A stretch of DNA of 64,000 bases. It comes from Uliginosibacterium sp. GTDB taxonomy: Bacteria; Pseudomonadota; Gammaproteobacteria; Burkholderiales; Rhodocyclaceae. Below are positions 17,847 through 26,423 of this stretch, piece after piece (the stretch's first letter is position 1; every line of letters begins with the position of its first letter). A model generated the notes under the pieces. That model was given only the letters and a program-made list of their open reading frames with translations. It did not search any database and had not been told where the DNA came from. The stretch is from NCBI GenBank assembly GCA_016718265.1, contig JADKDZ010000004.1, forward strand, positions 62,001-126,000, in the 5' to 3' direction. Position numbers and translations under genes: made by a program.

Positions 17847-18296
17847 ATGACCCAGCTCCCCGCCCTTAGCTTGCCGGCCACCAGTGGCCAGACGATTGAC
17901 CTGGCCGCGCTGCGTGGCAAGAAGGTCGTGCTCTACTTCTACCCCAAGGACAGCACGCCCGGTTGCACCACTGAAGGCATCGATTTCGCCCGTCTGCATC
18001 CGGAATTCGTGGCGGCGGGTGCCGTGGTGCTCGGAGTGTCGCGTGACAGCGTGAAATCGCACGAGAACTTCAAGTGCAAGTTCGAGTTTCCGTTCGAGTT
18101 GCTGTCGGACGCGGACGAAGCGCTGTGTGCCGCGCTGGGCGTGATCAAGATGAAGAAAATGTACGGCAAGGATGTTCGCGGGATCGAGCGCAGCACTTTC
18201 GTGTTCGACGCCAACGGTGCGCTGGTGCGCGAGTGGCGGGGCGTCAAGGTTGACGGCCACGCGCAGGCCGTACTGGATTGTGTGAAAGGGTTTTGA
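17847..18296 (+). CDS. bcp: thioredoxin-dependent peroxiredoxin, PrxQ/Bcp subfamily
   Basis: 149 residues, ATG 17847. It carries the peroxidatic cysteine in the motif DSTPGCTTEG (Cys40). The nearby resolving cysteine of E. coli Bcp, five residues on, is absent (Ile46/Asp45 region). A second cysteine is at 77, 37 residues later, which fits the PrxQ subgroup with a distant resolving cysteine, as described for Xylella PrxQ. It reduces hydroperoxides with thioredoxin. A strong terminator follows directly. Confidence 0.9.
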   Translation: MTQLPALSLPATSGQTIDLAALRGKKVVLYFYPKDSTPGCTTEGIDFARLHPEFVAAGAVVLGVSRDSVKSHENFKCKFEFPFELLSDADEALCAALGVIKMKKMYGKDVRGIERSTFVFDANGALVREWRGVKVDGHAQAVLDCVKGF

Positions 18297-18302
18297 TTCG
18301 GC

Positions 18303-18330
18303 GGGGCGGCGATGACCGCCCCGTTTTTTT
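18303..18330 (+). terminator. rho-independent terminator after the peroxiredoxin gene
   Basis: Stem GGGGCGG (18303-18309) and CCGCCCC (18316-18322), six-base loop, followed by G and seven Ts. Confidence 0.9.
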
Positions 18331-18352
18331 CTCTCCTGCAACGGGAAATCAC

Positions 18353-19777
18353 ATGGCAACTCGAAAATCTGCGGCCAAAGTTCCAGGCACCAAGCTGTTC
18401 GTGCTCGATACCAATGTGCTGATGCATGACCCGACCAGCCTGTATCGCTTCGAAGAGCACGATATCTTCGTGCCGATGATGACGCTCGAAGAGCTCGACA
18501 ACAACAAGAAGGGCATGTCCGAAGTGTCGCGCAATGCGCGGCAGGCCAGCCGGATGATGGATGACATCGTCTCGTCCTGCGAGGCGCGCATCGAGGAGGG
18601 AATCGGGCTGGCAGAGCCTTCGCGAGGGCTTGCGGCTGGCCGCCTTTACCTGCAGACGCAAGCCATCAATGCCACCTTGCCGGCGAGTGTGCCAACGGCG
18701 AAAGCCGACAACCAGATTCTGGCGGTGGTGATGCACCTGAGCGAGCAGCGCCAGGACCGCCATGTGATCCTGGTGTCCAAAGACATCAATATGCGCATCA
18801 AGGCCCGCGCCCTTGGGCTGGAAGCGCAGGATTACTTCAACGACAAGGTGCTGGAGGATACGGATCTTCTCTACACCGGCATGCGCGAGTTGCCCGCGGA
18901 TTTCTGGGAAACCCACGGCAAGGACATGAAGTCCTGGAAGGAGGGCGGACGGGCCCTGTATAAGGTCCGCGGGCCGCTGTGCGCGGACATGGTCATCAAT
19001 GAGCTGGTCTATCAGGAAGGTGAGAAGCCGCTCTACGCGATCGTCAAGGAGAAGGACGGGGCCGAGGTTCTGCTGGAATCGCTGATCGATTTTGCGCATC
19101 AGAAGAACAACATCTGGGGCATCGTGGCGCGTAATCGCGAGCAAAACTTCGCGATGAACCTCCTGATGAATCCGGAGATCGATTTTGTCAGCCTGCTCGG
19201 GCAGGCGGGGACAGGCAAGACCCTGCTGACGCTCGCTGCGGGCTTGACGCAAGTGCTTGAGACCAAGCGCTACGCCGAGATCATCATGACCCGCGTGACA
19301 GTGCCGGTGGGGGAGGACATCGGCTTCCTGCCTGGCACCGAGGAAGAGAAGATGGCCCCCTGGATGGGCGCCCTCGAAGATAACCTCGACGTGCTGAACG
19401 GGAATGTGGAGGAGGGCGGCGGCTACGGTGGGGAATGGGGGCGGGCGGCGACGCGGGACTTGATCCGGACGCGAATCAAGGTCAAGAGCCTGAACTTCAT
19501 GCGCGGCAGAACCTTCATCAACAAATTCCTGATCATCGATGAGGCGCAGAATCTGACGTCCAAACAGATGAAAACGCTGATCACACGTGCCGGCCCCGGC
19601 ACCAAGGTGGTCTGCCTCGGCAATATTGCCCAGATTGATACGCCGTACCTGACTGAGGGCAGCTCGGGTCTGACTTACGTCGTAGATCGGTTCAAAGGCT
19701 GGGCACACAGCGGGCACATCACCTTGCAGCGTGGCGAGCGCTCACGACTGGCCGATTACGCGGCAGACGCCTTGTAA
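18353..19777 (+). CDS. PIN-PhoH family protein (PIN-domain RNase fused to PhoH ATPase)
   Basis: 474 residues from ATG 18353. An N-terminal PIN domain (LFVLDTNVLMHDPTSLYRFE, acidic active-site residues) is joined to a PhoH-type ATPase with Walker A GQAGTGKTLL and Walker B FLIIDEAQN. This two-domain type (PhoH2/YlaK-like) is thought to unwind and cleave RNA using ATP. It follows the peroxiredoxin gene but is separated from it by a terminator. Confidence 0.88.
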   Translation: MATRKSAAKVPGTKLFVLDTNVLMHDPTSLYRFEEHDIFVPMMTLEELDNNKKGMSEVSRNARQASRMMDDIVSSCEARIEEGIGLAEPSRGLAAGRLYLQTQAINATLPASVPTAKADNQILAVVMHLSEQRQDRHVILVSKDINMRIKARALGLEAQDYFNDKVLEDTDLLYTGMRELPADFWETHGKDMKSWKEGGRALYKVRGPLCADMVINELVYQEGEKPLYAIVKEKDGAEVLLESLIDFAHQKNNIWGIVARNREQNFAMNLLMNPEIDFVSLLGQAGTGKTLLTLAAGLTQVLETKRYAEIIMTRVTVPVGEDIGFLPGTEEEKMAPWMGALEDNLDVLNGNVEEGGGYGGEWGRAATRDLIRTRIKVKSLNFMRGRTFINKFLIIDEAQNLTSKQMKTLITRAGPGTKVVCLGNIAQIDTPYLTEGSSGLTYVVDRFKGWAHSGHITLQRGERSRLADYAADAL

Positions 19778-19787
19778 GCGAGCAAAC

Positions 19788-19818
19788 GTCCACCGGGCTG
19801 CTACGCGCCCCGGTGGAC
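19788..19818 (+). terminator. long hairpin after the PIN-PhoH gene
   Basis: Perfect ten-base stem GTCCACCGGG / CCCGGTGGAC with an 11-base loop, 11 bases after the stop codon. There is no T run, so it is either a weak terminator or a 3' stabilising structure. Confidence 0.45.
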
Positions 19819-19906
19819 GAGCGGCTGCGTGGTGCGGCTTGCAGCGGGAAAAGAGTTCCGACCAAGGGTTTACTCGGTCGGAAAAGGGGGCGTATAGTTC
19901 CGGCCC

Positions 19907-20503
19907 ATGCACATGGCTCGCCGGATACTCCCTTTCGCTATCGCATTGGTCACCGCGTCTTCCGGCGTGTGGGCCGATGAGCCGCCCGCTGCGGCGCCCG
20001 CGGAAGCCTCTCTCTTTCAGCGTGCTGCGTCGTCCGCTCAGGCCGCCGTGTCGTCCACAACCAGCCAGATCAGTGCGATGCTTGATCGGAGCATGAGCTT
20101 CCTGGGGACGCGCTACCAGTTTGGAGGGAATGGGCCTGCGGCCGGGGGGTTTGACTGCAGTGGTCTCGTCAAGAAGGTGTTCGGTGATGCGCTGGGCGTC
20201 AATCTGCCGCGCACCGCAGTCGAGATGGCCAAGCTGGGAGATCGGGTCAATGGCATGCAGGACCTGAAGCCTGGCGATCTGGTCTTCTTCAACACCATGC
20301 GGCGTGCTTTTTCTCACGTGGGTATTTACGTGGGTGATAACCGCTTCATTCATGCGCCGTCCAAAGGCAGCGTGGTGCGCGTTGAAGAAATCAACAGCGA
20401 GTACTGGAACAAACGTTTCAATGGTGCGCGCCGCTTGGTGCCTGAGGCGCAAGCCTCTGATCTCACTCCCCTCCTGCGCGATCCGGCAAACCGGTCCGAC
20501 TGA
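19907..20503 (+). CDS. secreted NlpC/P60 cell-wall peptidase
   Basis: 198 residues with a signal peptide (MHMARRILPFAIALVTASSG, cut likely near VWADEPP). The NlpC/P60 domain holds catalytic Cys84 in FDCSGLV, His137 in SHVGIYV and a third polar residue His149 in FIHAPSKG. These enzymes cut peptide cross-links in peptidoglycan. A short Ala/Ser-rich linker separates the signal peptide from the domain. Confidence 0.9.
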   Translation: MHMARRILPFAIALVTASSGVWADEPPAAAPAEASLFQRAASSAQAAVSSTTSQISAMLDRSMSFLGTRYQFGGNGPAAGGFDCSGLVKKVFGDALGVNLPRTAVEMAKLGDRVNGMQDLKPGDLVFFNTMRRAFSHVGIYVGDNRFIHAPSKGSVVRVEEINSEYWNKRFNGARRLVPEAQASDLTPLLRDPANRSD

Positions 20504-20538
20504 GCTGTTCTAGCCCGCTCCGGGCGACTTTTATTCCC

Positions 20539-21909
20539 TTATCGAAGTGATTGGTAGCGGCGAAGGAATGCGCCGTGGGCGCGTACCCATGGGGGCAGTT
20601 TTTCCAGTGTCCGTTGCGCGCTTACTGAATCGGCAAACGGGCCGTAGACGACGCCGATCTGCGTGCCTGGCGACTCGCGGGCGACATAGAGTTGCAGCAG
20701 GTCCGCTTGCAGGTACTTGCGCGCAGCGGCAATGAAAGCTTCGAGGGCAAGCGCGTCTTTGGCCGGACTGGAACGTAACTGAATGAACCACTGTGTCCCG
20801 GGAATCATTTCCATCTGCTTGCGCGAACTGTCCAGCAGGGCCAGGGCCAGCGGGCCCAGTGCCGGCGTCTCTGCGCTTGAAATGGCACTCTGGGGGGTGA
20901 CGGGCGCTGGGGGCGTCGGTGCGGCCGAGACCGTTGCTGCGGGGACCAGCGTCTTGGGTGTCGCCGCACGCGTGTCAGGTGTGGCGGGTGGCGTCTCGCT
21001 GGCCGGCGTGCGGCCATCCTGCCTGACCAGCCAGACACCAAGTCCGAGCGTGACGAGCAGTGCGATGGCCGTCACCGCGACGAGTCGATGCCTGCGCGCG
21101 GCATTCGAGTCGGCAAACTGGGCATCAAGGACGGCGGCCCGGATGTGCGCCGGCGTGATGGTGTGCGTATTGTCGGCAAACGCGGCCAGCAGGGCTTTGT
21201 CGGCCAGGATGTTGAGCCTTCTGGTGAGACCGCGTGACGCGCGCGCGAGCAGACCCATGTGCGCGTCCGCAAACAAGGCAGGTCCTTTGTAGCCGGCGGC
21301 ACGCAAGCGGAAGTCCAGATACGCGGCGATGTCGACCTGTGCCAGGGGCTTCAATTCGAAACTCTGTGTGATGCGTTCGCGCAAGGAGCGCATGCCTGGT
21401 TCGGCCAGCATCTCGTTGAGCTCTGGCTGCCCGAAAAGCGCGATCTGAAGCAGCTTGTGGGTGCTGGTCTCCAGATTGGACAGCAGGCGGATCTGCTCGA
21501 GGGATTCGCGCGGCATGGCGTGGGCTTCATCAATGATCACCACCACTTTCCGGCCTGCCGCGTGGCGTTCGATGAGGGCGGCTTCCAGCGCGCGCAGCAG
21601 ACGACCCGGCTCACCTGCCGGAACCTGCAGCTCGTCACGCAAGACTTCGAGCAGCGCCTGTGGCGTCAGGCTCGGGTTGGCGATGTAGATCGTCTGCACC
21701 GCCTCGGGCAACTGGTCCAGCAGCATCCGGCATAGCATCGTCTTGCCAGTGCCGACTTCGCCGGTCACGCGCACGATGCCCTCGTCGTGCTGAATGGCAT
21801 ACAGCAGCGCTTCGAGCATCGCACCACGCTGCGCCCCCGCGAAAAAACGCCCGGTGTGCGGCGTGATGCGGAACGGTGCTTCGTTCAAGCCGAAGTGATT
21901 CTTGTACAT
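20539..21909 (-). CDS. ExeA/MshM-like AAA ATPase with membrane segment and SPOR domain
   Basis: 456 residues. The N-terminal AAA part has Walker A GEVGTGKT (50-57), Walker B VVVIIDEAH and the sensor stretch IALFGQPELNEML. This matches the GspA/ExeA and MshM ATPases that help assemble secretion or pilus machines across peptidoglycan. A membrane segment follows at about 275-296, then a Pro/Thr/Ala-rich linker and a C-terminal SPOR-like peptidoglycan-binding domain (about 370-456). The topology puts the ATPase in the cytoplasm and SPOR in the periplasm. It lies nine bases downstream of the regulator gene and is surely co-transcribed with it. Confidence 0.82.
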   Translation of the reverse strand: MYKNHFGLNEAPFRITPHTGRFFAGAQRGAMLEALLYAIQHDEGIVRVTGEVGTGKTMLCRMLLDQLPEAVQTIYIANPSLTPQALLEVLRDELQVPAGEPGRLLRALEAALIERHAAGRKVVVIIDEAHAMPRESLEQIRLLSNLETSTHKLLQIALFGQPELNEMLAEPGMRSLRERITQSFELKPLAQVDIAAYLDFRLRAAGYKGPALFADAHMGLLARASRGLTRRLNILADKALLAAFADNTHTITPAHIRAAVLDAQFADSNAARRHRLVAVTAIALLVTLGLGVWLVRQDGRTPASETPPATPDTRAATPKTLVPAATVSAAPTPPAPVTPQSAISSAETPALGPLALALLDSSRKQMEMIPGTQWFIQLRSSPAKDALALEAFIAAARKYLQADLLQLYVARESPGTQIGVVYGPFADSVSAQRTLEKLPPWVRAHGAFLRRYQSLR

Positions 21910-21918
21910 GGTGTCGGG

Positions 21919-23373
21919 TCAGGAGTGTTCGCGGGCCAGGGTCATGAAATCGGGGATTGCCTCACCGTTGCGGGCCAGCGTGTCAATGCGGTTGTAGAGC
22001 GTCGAGCGGTTTAGACCGAGCAGCCGTGCGGCGTGACTGAGGTTGCCTTGTGCCTGCAGCAGTGCTGCCATGATGTAGTGCCGCTCAACCTGTCTCAGCG
22101 TGGCGTCAAGCGAGATGCCTCGGTGATCCATCGCAGGCAGAGGGACTGGTACGGCCGTCTCGGCCTTTGTCTCTGGCATGACCGGCTCTTCAAGTTCGAG
22201 CGCGAGGTCTTCAGCGCTCACGGTCTGGCCGGCAAAGCGGCTCAGCAGCCGTGCGACGATATTCCGTAACTCCCGGACGTTGCCTGGGAAAGTGTACCGG
22301 TGCCACATCGCCAGTGCGTCATCGTCGAAGCGGAAGGTGGGCAAGGCCATCTGCACGCTGAACTCGTGGAGGAAATGCAGCAGCAGCACGTCGCGGTCGC
22401 TGGCCATATCACGCAAAGGGGGCATCAGGATTCGTAATACGCTGAGGCGGTGATAGAGGTCCACGCGGAAACGGCCGGCGCGAACCTCGACGAGGAGATC
22501 ACGATTGGTGGCCGCGAGAATTCTTGCTTTCGAAAAGCGAGGCTGCGTTTCGCCGACGCGCTGATATTCGCCGCTCTCCAGCACGCGCAGCAGCTTGGGC
22601 TGAACGTCAAGCGGGAGCTCGCCGATTTCATCGAGAAACAGGCAGCCCTCGCCCGCGTCCTGAAAGTAGCCGTTCTGTGCCGTCACCGCCCCGGTATAGG
22701 CACCACGGACATGGCCAAACAGCGTGGCCTCGATCAGCCCTGGCGAAATCGCCGAGCAGTTCAAGGCGAGGAAGGGTTTTCCGGCCGTGTCGCCATGCGC
22801 GTGGAGCGCACGGGCGGCGATTTCCTTCCCGGTGCCTGATTGTCCTTCGATCAGGATCGGGAAGCGCGAGCGCGCATACTGTCCGATACGCTCACGTACC
22901 GCTTGCATGGCGGGGCTCAAGCCCACAATGCGGTGGTCTGGCGAGGTGTCTGCCCGCTCGATCAGTTCCTGCTGGCGGACGTGAAGCGCGTGCGCCAGGA
23001 TGCTGTGCAAGCTTGCCGGGCTGACAGGCTTGGTGACGAATTCGAGTGCGCCCAGGGTGCGCGCATGCCGGGCATGCGCCTCTTCATCCTGCCCGGAGAG
23101 GACGACGATTTTGCAGAGCGGCGCGATCGCCAGAATTTCCCGGATCAGCAGCAAGCCCTCGTCTGCGCGATGCGGATAAGGTGGTAGCCCGAGGTCCACG
23201 AGCGCCAGTTGGGGTTCATAGTGGGTGTCGCGAAGCAGGGCCGTGGCTTCCTCGCGGCTCGCGGCCTGGCGAATGCTGAAATGCTCGCCAAGCACGAATG
23301 CCAAGGTTTCCTGGATCAAGGCGTCGTCGTCGACGATCAGGAGGCCGGGATGAGCGTTGTCGTCAGCGGTCAT
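21919..23373 (-). CDS. NtrC-type sigma-54-dependent response regulator
   Basis: 484 residues in three domains: a receiver (phospho-acceptor Asp60 in ALVDLGLPP, Lys115 in VTKPVSP), a sigma-54 AAA+ domain (Walker A GQSGTGKE at 177-184, GAYTGA at 224-229, Walker B CLFLDEIGELP) and a Fis-type helix-turn-helix (GNLSHAARLLGLNRSTLYNR). The sigma-54-contacting loop is GAYTGA instead of GAFTGA. The DLGLPP receiver motif recalls PrsR-type regulators of exopolysaccharide/PEP-CTERM loci. No histidine kinase is in the window. It probably controls the co-transcribed ATPase or a distant surface-structure locus. Confidence 0.88.
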   Translation of the reverse strand: MTADDNAHPGLLIVDDDALIQETLAFVLGEHFSIRQAASREEATALLRDTHYEPQLALVDLGLPPYPHRADEGLLLIREILAIAPLCKIVVLSGQDEEAHARHARTLGALEFVTKPVSPASLHSILAHALHVRQQELIERADTSPDHRIVGLSPAMQAVRERIGQYARSRFPILIEGQSGTGKEIAARALHAHGDTAGKPFLALNCSAISPGLIEATLFGHVRGAYTGAVTAQNGYFQDAGEGCLFLDEIGELPLDVQPKLLRVLESGEYQRVGETQPRFSKARILAATNRDLLVEVRAGRFRVDLYHRLSVLRILMPPLRDMASDRDVLLLHFLHEFSVQMALPTFRFDDDALAMWHRYTFPGNVRELRNIVARLLSRFAGQTVSAEDLALELEEPVMPETKAETAVPVPLPAMDHRGISLDATLRQVERHYIMAALLQAQGNLSHAARLLGLNRSTLYNRIDTLARNGEAIPDFMTLAREHS

Positions 23374-23536
23374 GGCGGGATGGCATAGGTTGGCTTAGGA
23401 AGGGCTTAACACTGGGGATACGTGGAAACGGTTGTTGGAGCGTGCATGCTAGAATTCGCACTCCCTGACGGTTTATGGCAAGCGTCTGAGCCGGATTCTG
23501 ATCCGTTTCTGACCATAAGATAAGAGCAAAACTGGT

Positions 23537-24340
23537 ATGCCCTCCCTCGTCTCCTTGCGTGATGTGTGTTTCAGCTATGGTAGCCGTGATGTGCTGCATG
23601 GCGTCACGCTGGATGTACCACGTGGCAAGCTCGTAGCAATCATGGGCGGCTCGGGTTGTGGGAAAACCACGCTGATGCGTCTGATTGGCGGGCAATTGAA
23701 GCCTCGTTCGGGCCAAGTCACCGTCTGCGGCGCGAGTGTCCCCGCGCTGGATCGTGAAGCGCTATATGCCTTGCGTCGGCGAATGAGCATGCTGTTCCAG
23801 TTTGGCGCACTGTTTACCGACATGACGGTTTTCGACAACGTTGCCTTCCTGATGCGTGAGCATTCGGATATGCCCGAGCCCGTCATTCGCGATCTGGTTC
23901 TGATGAAACTGCATGCAGTGGGGTTGCGCGGCGCCGAGGCCCTGTTGCCCAGTGAGCTGTCCGGCGGCATGGCGCGGCGTGTGGCGCTGGCCCGCGCCAT
24001 TGCGCTGGACCCCGAGCTGATGATGTATGACGAGCCTTTCGCTGGGCTGGATCCCATCTCCCTGGGCGTGATCGGGCAACTCATCCGCCGTCTGAACAAT
24101 GCACTGGGGGCCAGCTCCATCGTGGTCACGCACGACGTGCAAGAGTCACTGCAGATCGTGGACTACGTTTACTTTCTCTCGGGCGGCAAGGTGGTAGCCG
24201 AGGGGACGCCGGAAGAAATCCGGGCTTCCCGCGACCCTTGGGTCCATCAGTTCGTATGGGGGGAGACAGATGGCCCGGTGCCGTTCCAGGTCCCGGCACC
24301 TTCATACGAAGAGGCATTATTGGGGGTGCAGCGTGCTTGA
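23537..24340 (+). CDS. mlaF: phospholipid-transport ABC ATPase MlaF
   Basis: 267 residues with Walker A MGGSGCGKTTLMRL, signature ELSGGMARRVALARA, Walker B LMMYDEPFAGLD and the switch His in VVTHD. It powers the Mla system, which moves phospholipids between outer and inner membrane and keeps the outer leaflet asymmetric. It is the first gene of the operon mlaFEDACB; its 3' end overlaps the start of mlaE by eight bases. Confidence 0.95.
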   Translation: MPSLVSLRDVCFSYGSRDVLHGVTLDVPRGKLVAIMGGSGCGKTTLMRLIGGQLKPRSGQVTVCGASVPALDREALYALRRRMSMLFQFGALFTDMTVFDNVAFLMREHSDMPEPVIRDLVLMKLHAVGLRGAEALLPSELSGGMARRVALARAIALDPELMMYDEPFAGLDPISLGVIGQLIRRLNNALGASSIVVTHDVQESLQIVDYVYFLSGGKVVAEGTPEEIRASRDPWVHQFVWGETDGPVPFQVPAPSYEEALLGVQRA

Positions 24341-25124
24341 GCGGACGGCCTATGCTTTCAGGTTGATTGGCGCCAAAGTCGTCAATGGCGTGTGGCGGGT
24401 CGGTCAGCTCGCCCGGTTTTTCGCGCTCATCCTTCTGCACTCGGGCACCAGTTTTCGCCGGCTGCAACTGACCTTGCGGGAAGTTTATTTCTCCGGGGTG
24501 CTGTCGCTGATCATCATCATGGTCTCCGGGCTGTTTGTTGGCATGGTGCTGGGCTTGCAGGGTTTCGATACGCTGCAACGTTATGGCTCAGAGGAGATAT
24601 TGGGCGTGCTGGTAGCCCTGTCGCTGGTTCGCGAGCTAGGGCCGGTCGTTGCCGGACTGCTCTTTGCCAGCCGGGCCGGTTCGGCCATGACCGCCGAAAT
24701 CGGATTGATGAAAGCCACCGAGCAACTCGCCGCCATGGACATGATGGCGGTCGATCCGGTCGCGCGCGTTGTGGCGCCACGTTTCTGGGGCGGCGTGATC
24801 TCCATGCCGATTCTTGCCTTGCTCTTTTCCGCCATGGGTGTTCTGGGGGGCTATCTGGTTGGCGTGATGCTGATCGGAATCGATTCGGGCAGCTTTTGGG
24901 CGCAGATGCAGGCTGCAGTGGATTTTCGCCGGGACATTCTGAATGGCGTGATCAAGAGCGTTGTATTTGGCGTCGCGGTATCGCTGGTCGCGGTGTTCGA
25001 GGGTTACGACTCCGATGCAACCGCGGAAGGCGTGTCGCGGGCCACCACCCGGACGGTCGTGACATCCTCGCTGGCAATTCTCGGGCTGGATTTCATTCTG
25101 ACTTCCTTCATGTTCAGGGGCTGA
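24333..25124 (+). CDS. mlaE: MlaE family ABC permease
   Basis: 263 residues from GTG 24333, which lies inside the end of mlaF. It has five or six membrane segments and the conserved MlaE stretch SLVRELGPVVAGLLFASRAG followed by SAMTAEIGLMKATEQLAAMD. It is the inner-membrane permease that works with MlaF, MlaB and the MlaD ring. Confidence 0.95.
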   Translation: MLERTAYAFRLIGAKVVNGVWRVGQLARFFALILLHSGTSFRRLQLTLREVYFSGVLSLIIIMVSGLFVGMVLGLQGFDTLQRYGSEEILGVLVALSLVRELGPVVAGLLFASRAGSAMTAEIGLMKATEQLAAMDMMAVDPVARVVAPRFWGGVISMPILALLFSAMGVLGGYLVGVMLIGIDSGSFWAQMQAAVDFRRDILNGVIKSVVFGVAVSLVAVFEGYDSDATAEGVSRATTRTVVTSSLAILGLDFILTSFMFRG

Positions 25125-25125
25125 T

Positions 25126-25596
25126 GTGACTAGAACAACGGTTGATTTGTGGGTAGGCATTTTTGTCACCATGGGCGTGGCGGCGCTGGTTTTTCTGGCG
25201 TTGAAAGTGGGCAATCTGGGGGGCGGGCAGGTCCGCAACCCTTACGAGCTCACGGCCAATTTTGACAACATCGGCGGTTTGAAAGCGCGTGCGCCGGTCA
25301 AGAGTGCGGGCGTGGTGGTGGGGCGTATTTCGTCGATTCACCTCGACAAGCAGCACTATCAGGCGGTCGTCACCTTGCAGATGGACGGGCGTTATACCTT
25401 CCCCAAGGATACCTTCGCGACCATCAATACTTCGGGCTTGCTCGGTGAGCAGTACATCGGTCTGGAGCCGGGCGGGGATCCCGAAGATCTGGGCGCGGGC
25501 GATGTGATCAAGAAAACGCAGTCTGCGGTTGTGCTTGAAAAACTGATCAGCCAGTTCATGTTCAGCAAGGCCGAAGAAGGGGCAGCAGCCAAGTGA
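25126..25596 (+). CDS. mlaD: outer membrane lipid asymmetry protein MlaD (MCE domain)
   Basis: 156 residues from GTG 25126, two bases after the mlaE stop. One N-terminal membrane anchor (WVGIFVTMGVAALVFLALKV) precedes a single MCE domain (PYELTANFDNIGGLKARAPV ... SGLLGEQYIGLEPGG). MlaD forms the periplasmic hexameric ring that binds lipid. The C-terminus is short, as in other betaproteobacteria. Confidence 0.95.
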   Translation: MTRTTVDLWVGIFVTMGVAALVFLALKVGNLGGGQVRNPYELTANFDNIGGLKARAPVKSAGVVVGRISSIHLDKQHYQAVVTLQMDGRYTFPKDTFATINTSGLLGEQYIGLEPGGDPEDLGAGDVIKKTQSAVVLEKLISQFMFSKAEEGAAAK

Positions 25597-25621
25597 TGTG
25601 GGTAGGCAGGCGGGGGACGAG

Positions 25622-26410
25622 ATGATGACTACACGACTGTGCGCGCTGCTGATAGCCGCCTTGCTGGCAGGCTGTGCCTCAACCGGCAACCCCAAAGATC
25701 CGCTTGAGCCACTGAACAGGAAGGTGTTTGCGTTCAACGATGCGCTGGATACCTATGCCCTGCAACCGGTTGCCAAAGGCTACGTCGCCGCGACCCCGCT
25801 GCCCGTGCGCAGCGGGATCGGCAATTTCTTTTCCAACCTCGACGATGTCTGGACCGGAATCAACAACCTCCTGCAAGGCAAGGTCGGGCGTGCAGGGAGT
25901 GACGTCGGGCGCTTGCTGATCAACAGTACGGTGGGGATTTTCGGGCTGTTTGATGTTGCCTCCGAACTTGGGCTGGAGAAGCACGACGAGGATCTCGGTC
26001 AGACGCTGGGCGTGTGGGGAGTCGGGCCGGGCCCCTATCTGGTCTTGCCCTTGCTAGGCTCCACGACGCTGCGGGATACCGCGAACTTCGCGTCAACCTA
26101 CGTAGATCCTGTCCCGCGTATCGAACGTGTGGCGACCCGCAATACGCTCCGCGCGGTGAAACTGGTTGATACCCGGGCTCAGCTTTTGAATGCCGGGCGA
26201 GCCCTCGATGAAGCGGCGATCGACAAGTATGCCTTCATGCGCGACTTCTACCTCAAGCGACGGCAGAGCCAGATCTTCGATGGCCGCCCGCCACGCGAGG
26301 AAGACGACGAAGCGGCCCTGCCGGTCCCCTTCCAGCAGACGCCGCAGCGCGCTGCAGACCTTTTCATGGCGCAGCCGGTTGAAACGGCTGCGCTTCAGAC
26401 CGATGAATGA
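25622..26410 (+). CDS. mlaA: outer membrane lipoprotein MlaA (VacJ)
   Basis: 262 residues from ATG 25622 after a GGGGGA ribosome-binding site. Signal peptide with lipobox LLAGC, then PLEPLNRKVFAFNDALDTYA and WGVGPGPYLVLPLLGSTTLRD, both classic for MlaA. It sits in the outer membrane as a channel that removes phospholipids from the outer leaflet. In E. coli mlaA is elsewhere; here it is embedded between mlaD and mlaC. Confidence 0.95.
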   Translation: MMTTRLCALLIAALLAGCASTGNPKDPLEPLNRKVFAFNDALDTYALQPVAKGYVAATPLPVRSGIGNFFSNLDDVWTGINNLLQGKVGRAGSDVGRLLINSTVGIFGLFDVASELGLEKHDEDLGQTLGVWGVGPGPYLVLPLLGSTTLRDTANFASTYVDPVPRIERVATRNTLRAVKLVDTRAQLLNAGRALDEAAIDKYAFMRDFYLKRRQSQIFDGRPPREEDDEAALPVPFQQTPQRAADLFMAQPVETAALQTDE

Positions 26411-26423
26411 TCAAGGAGTACTC

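Noticed and set aside
17939..19717. 592-codon open frame antisense to the PIN-PhoH and peroxiredoxin genes
   Set aside because: It mirrors a clear conserved gene in a GC-rich genome; the product is His/Arg/Gln-rich without any domain.
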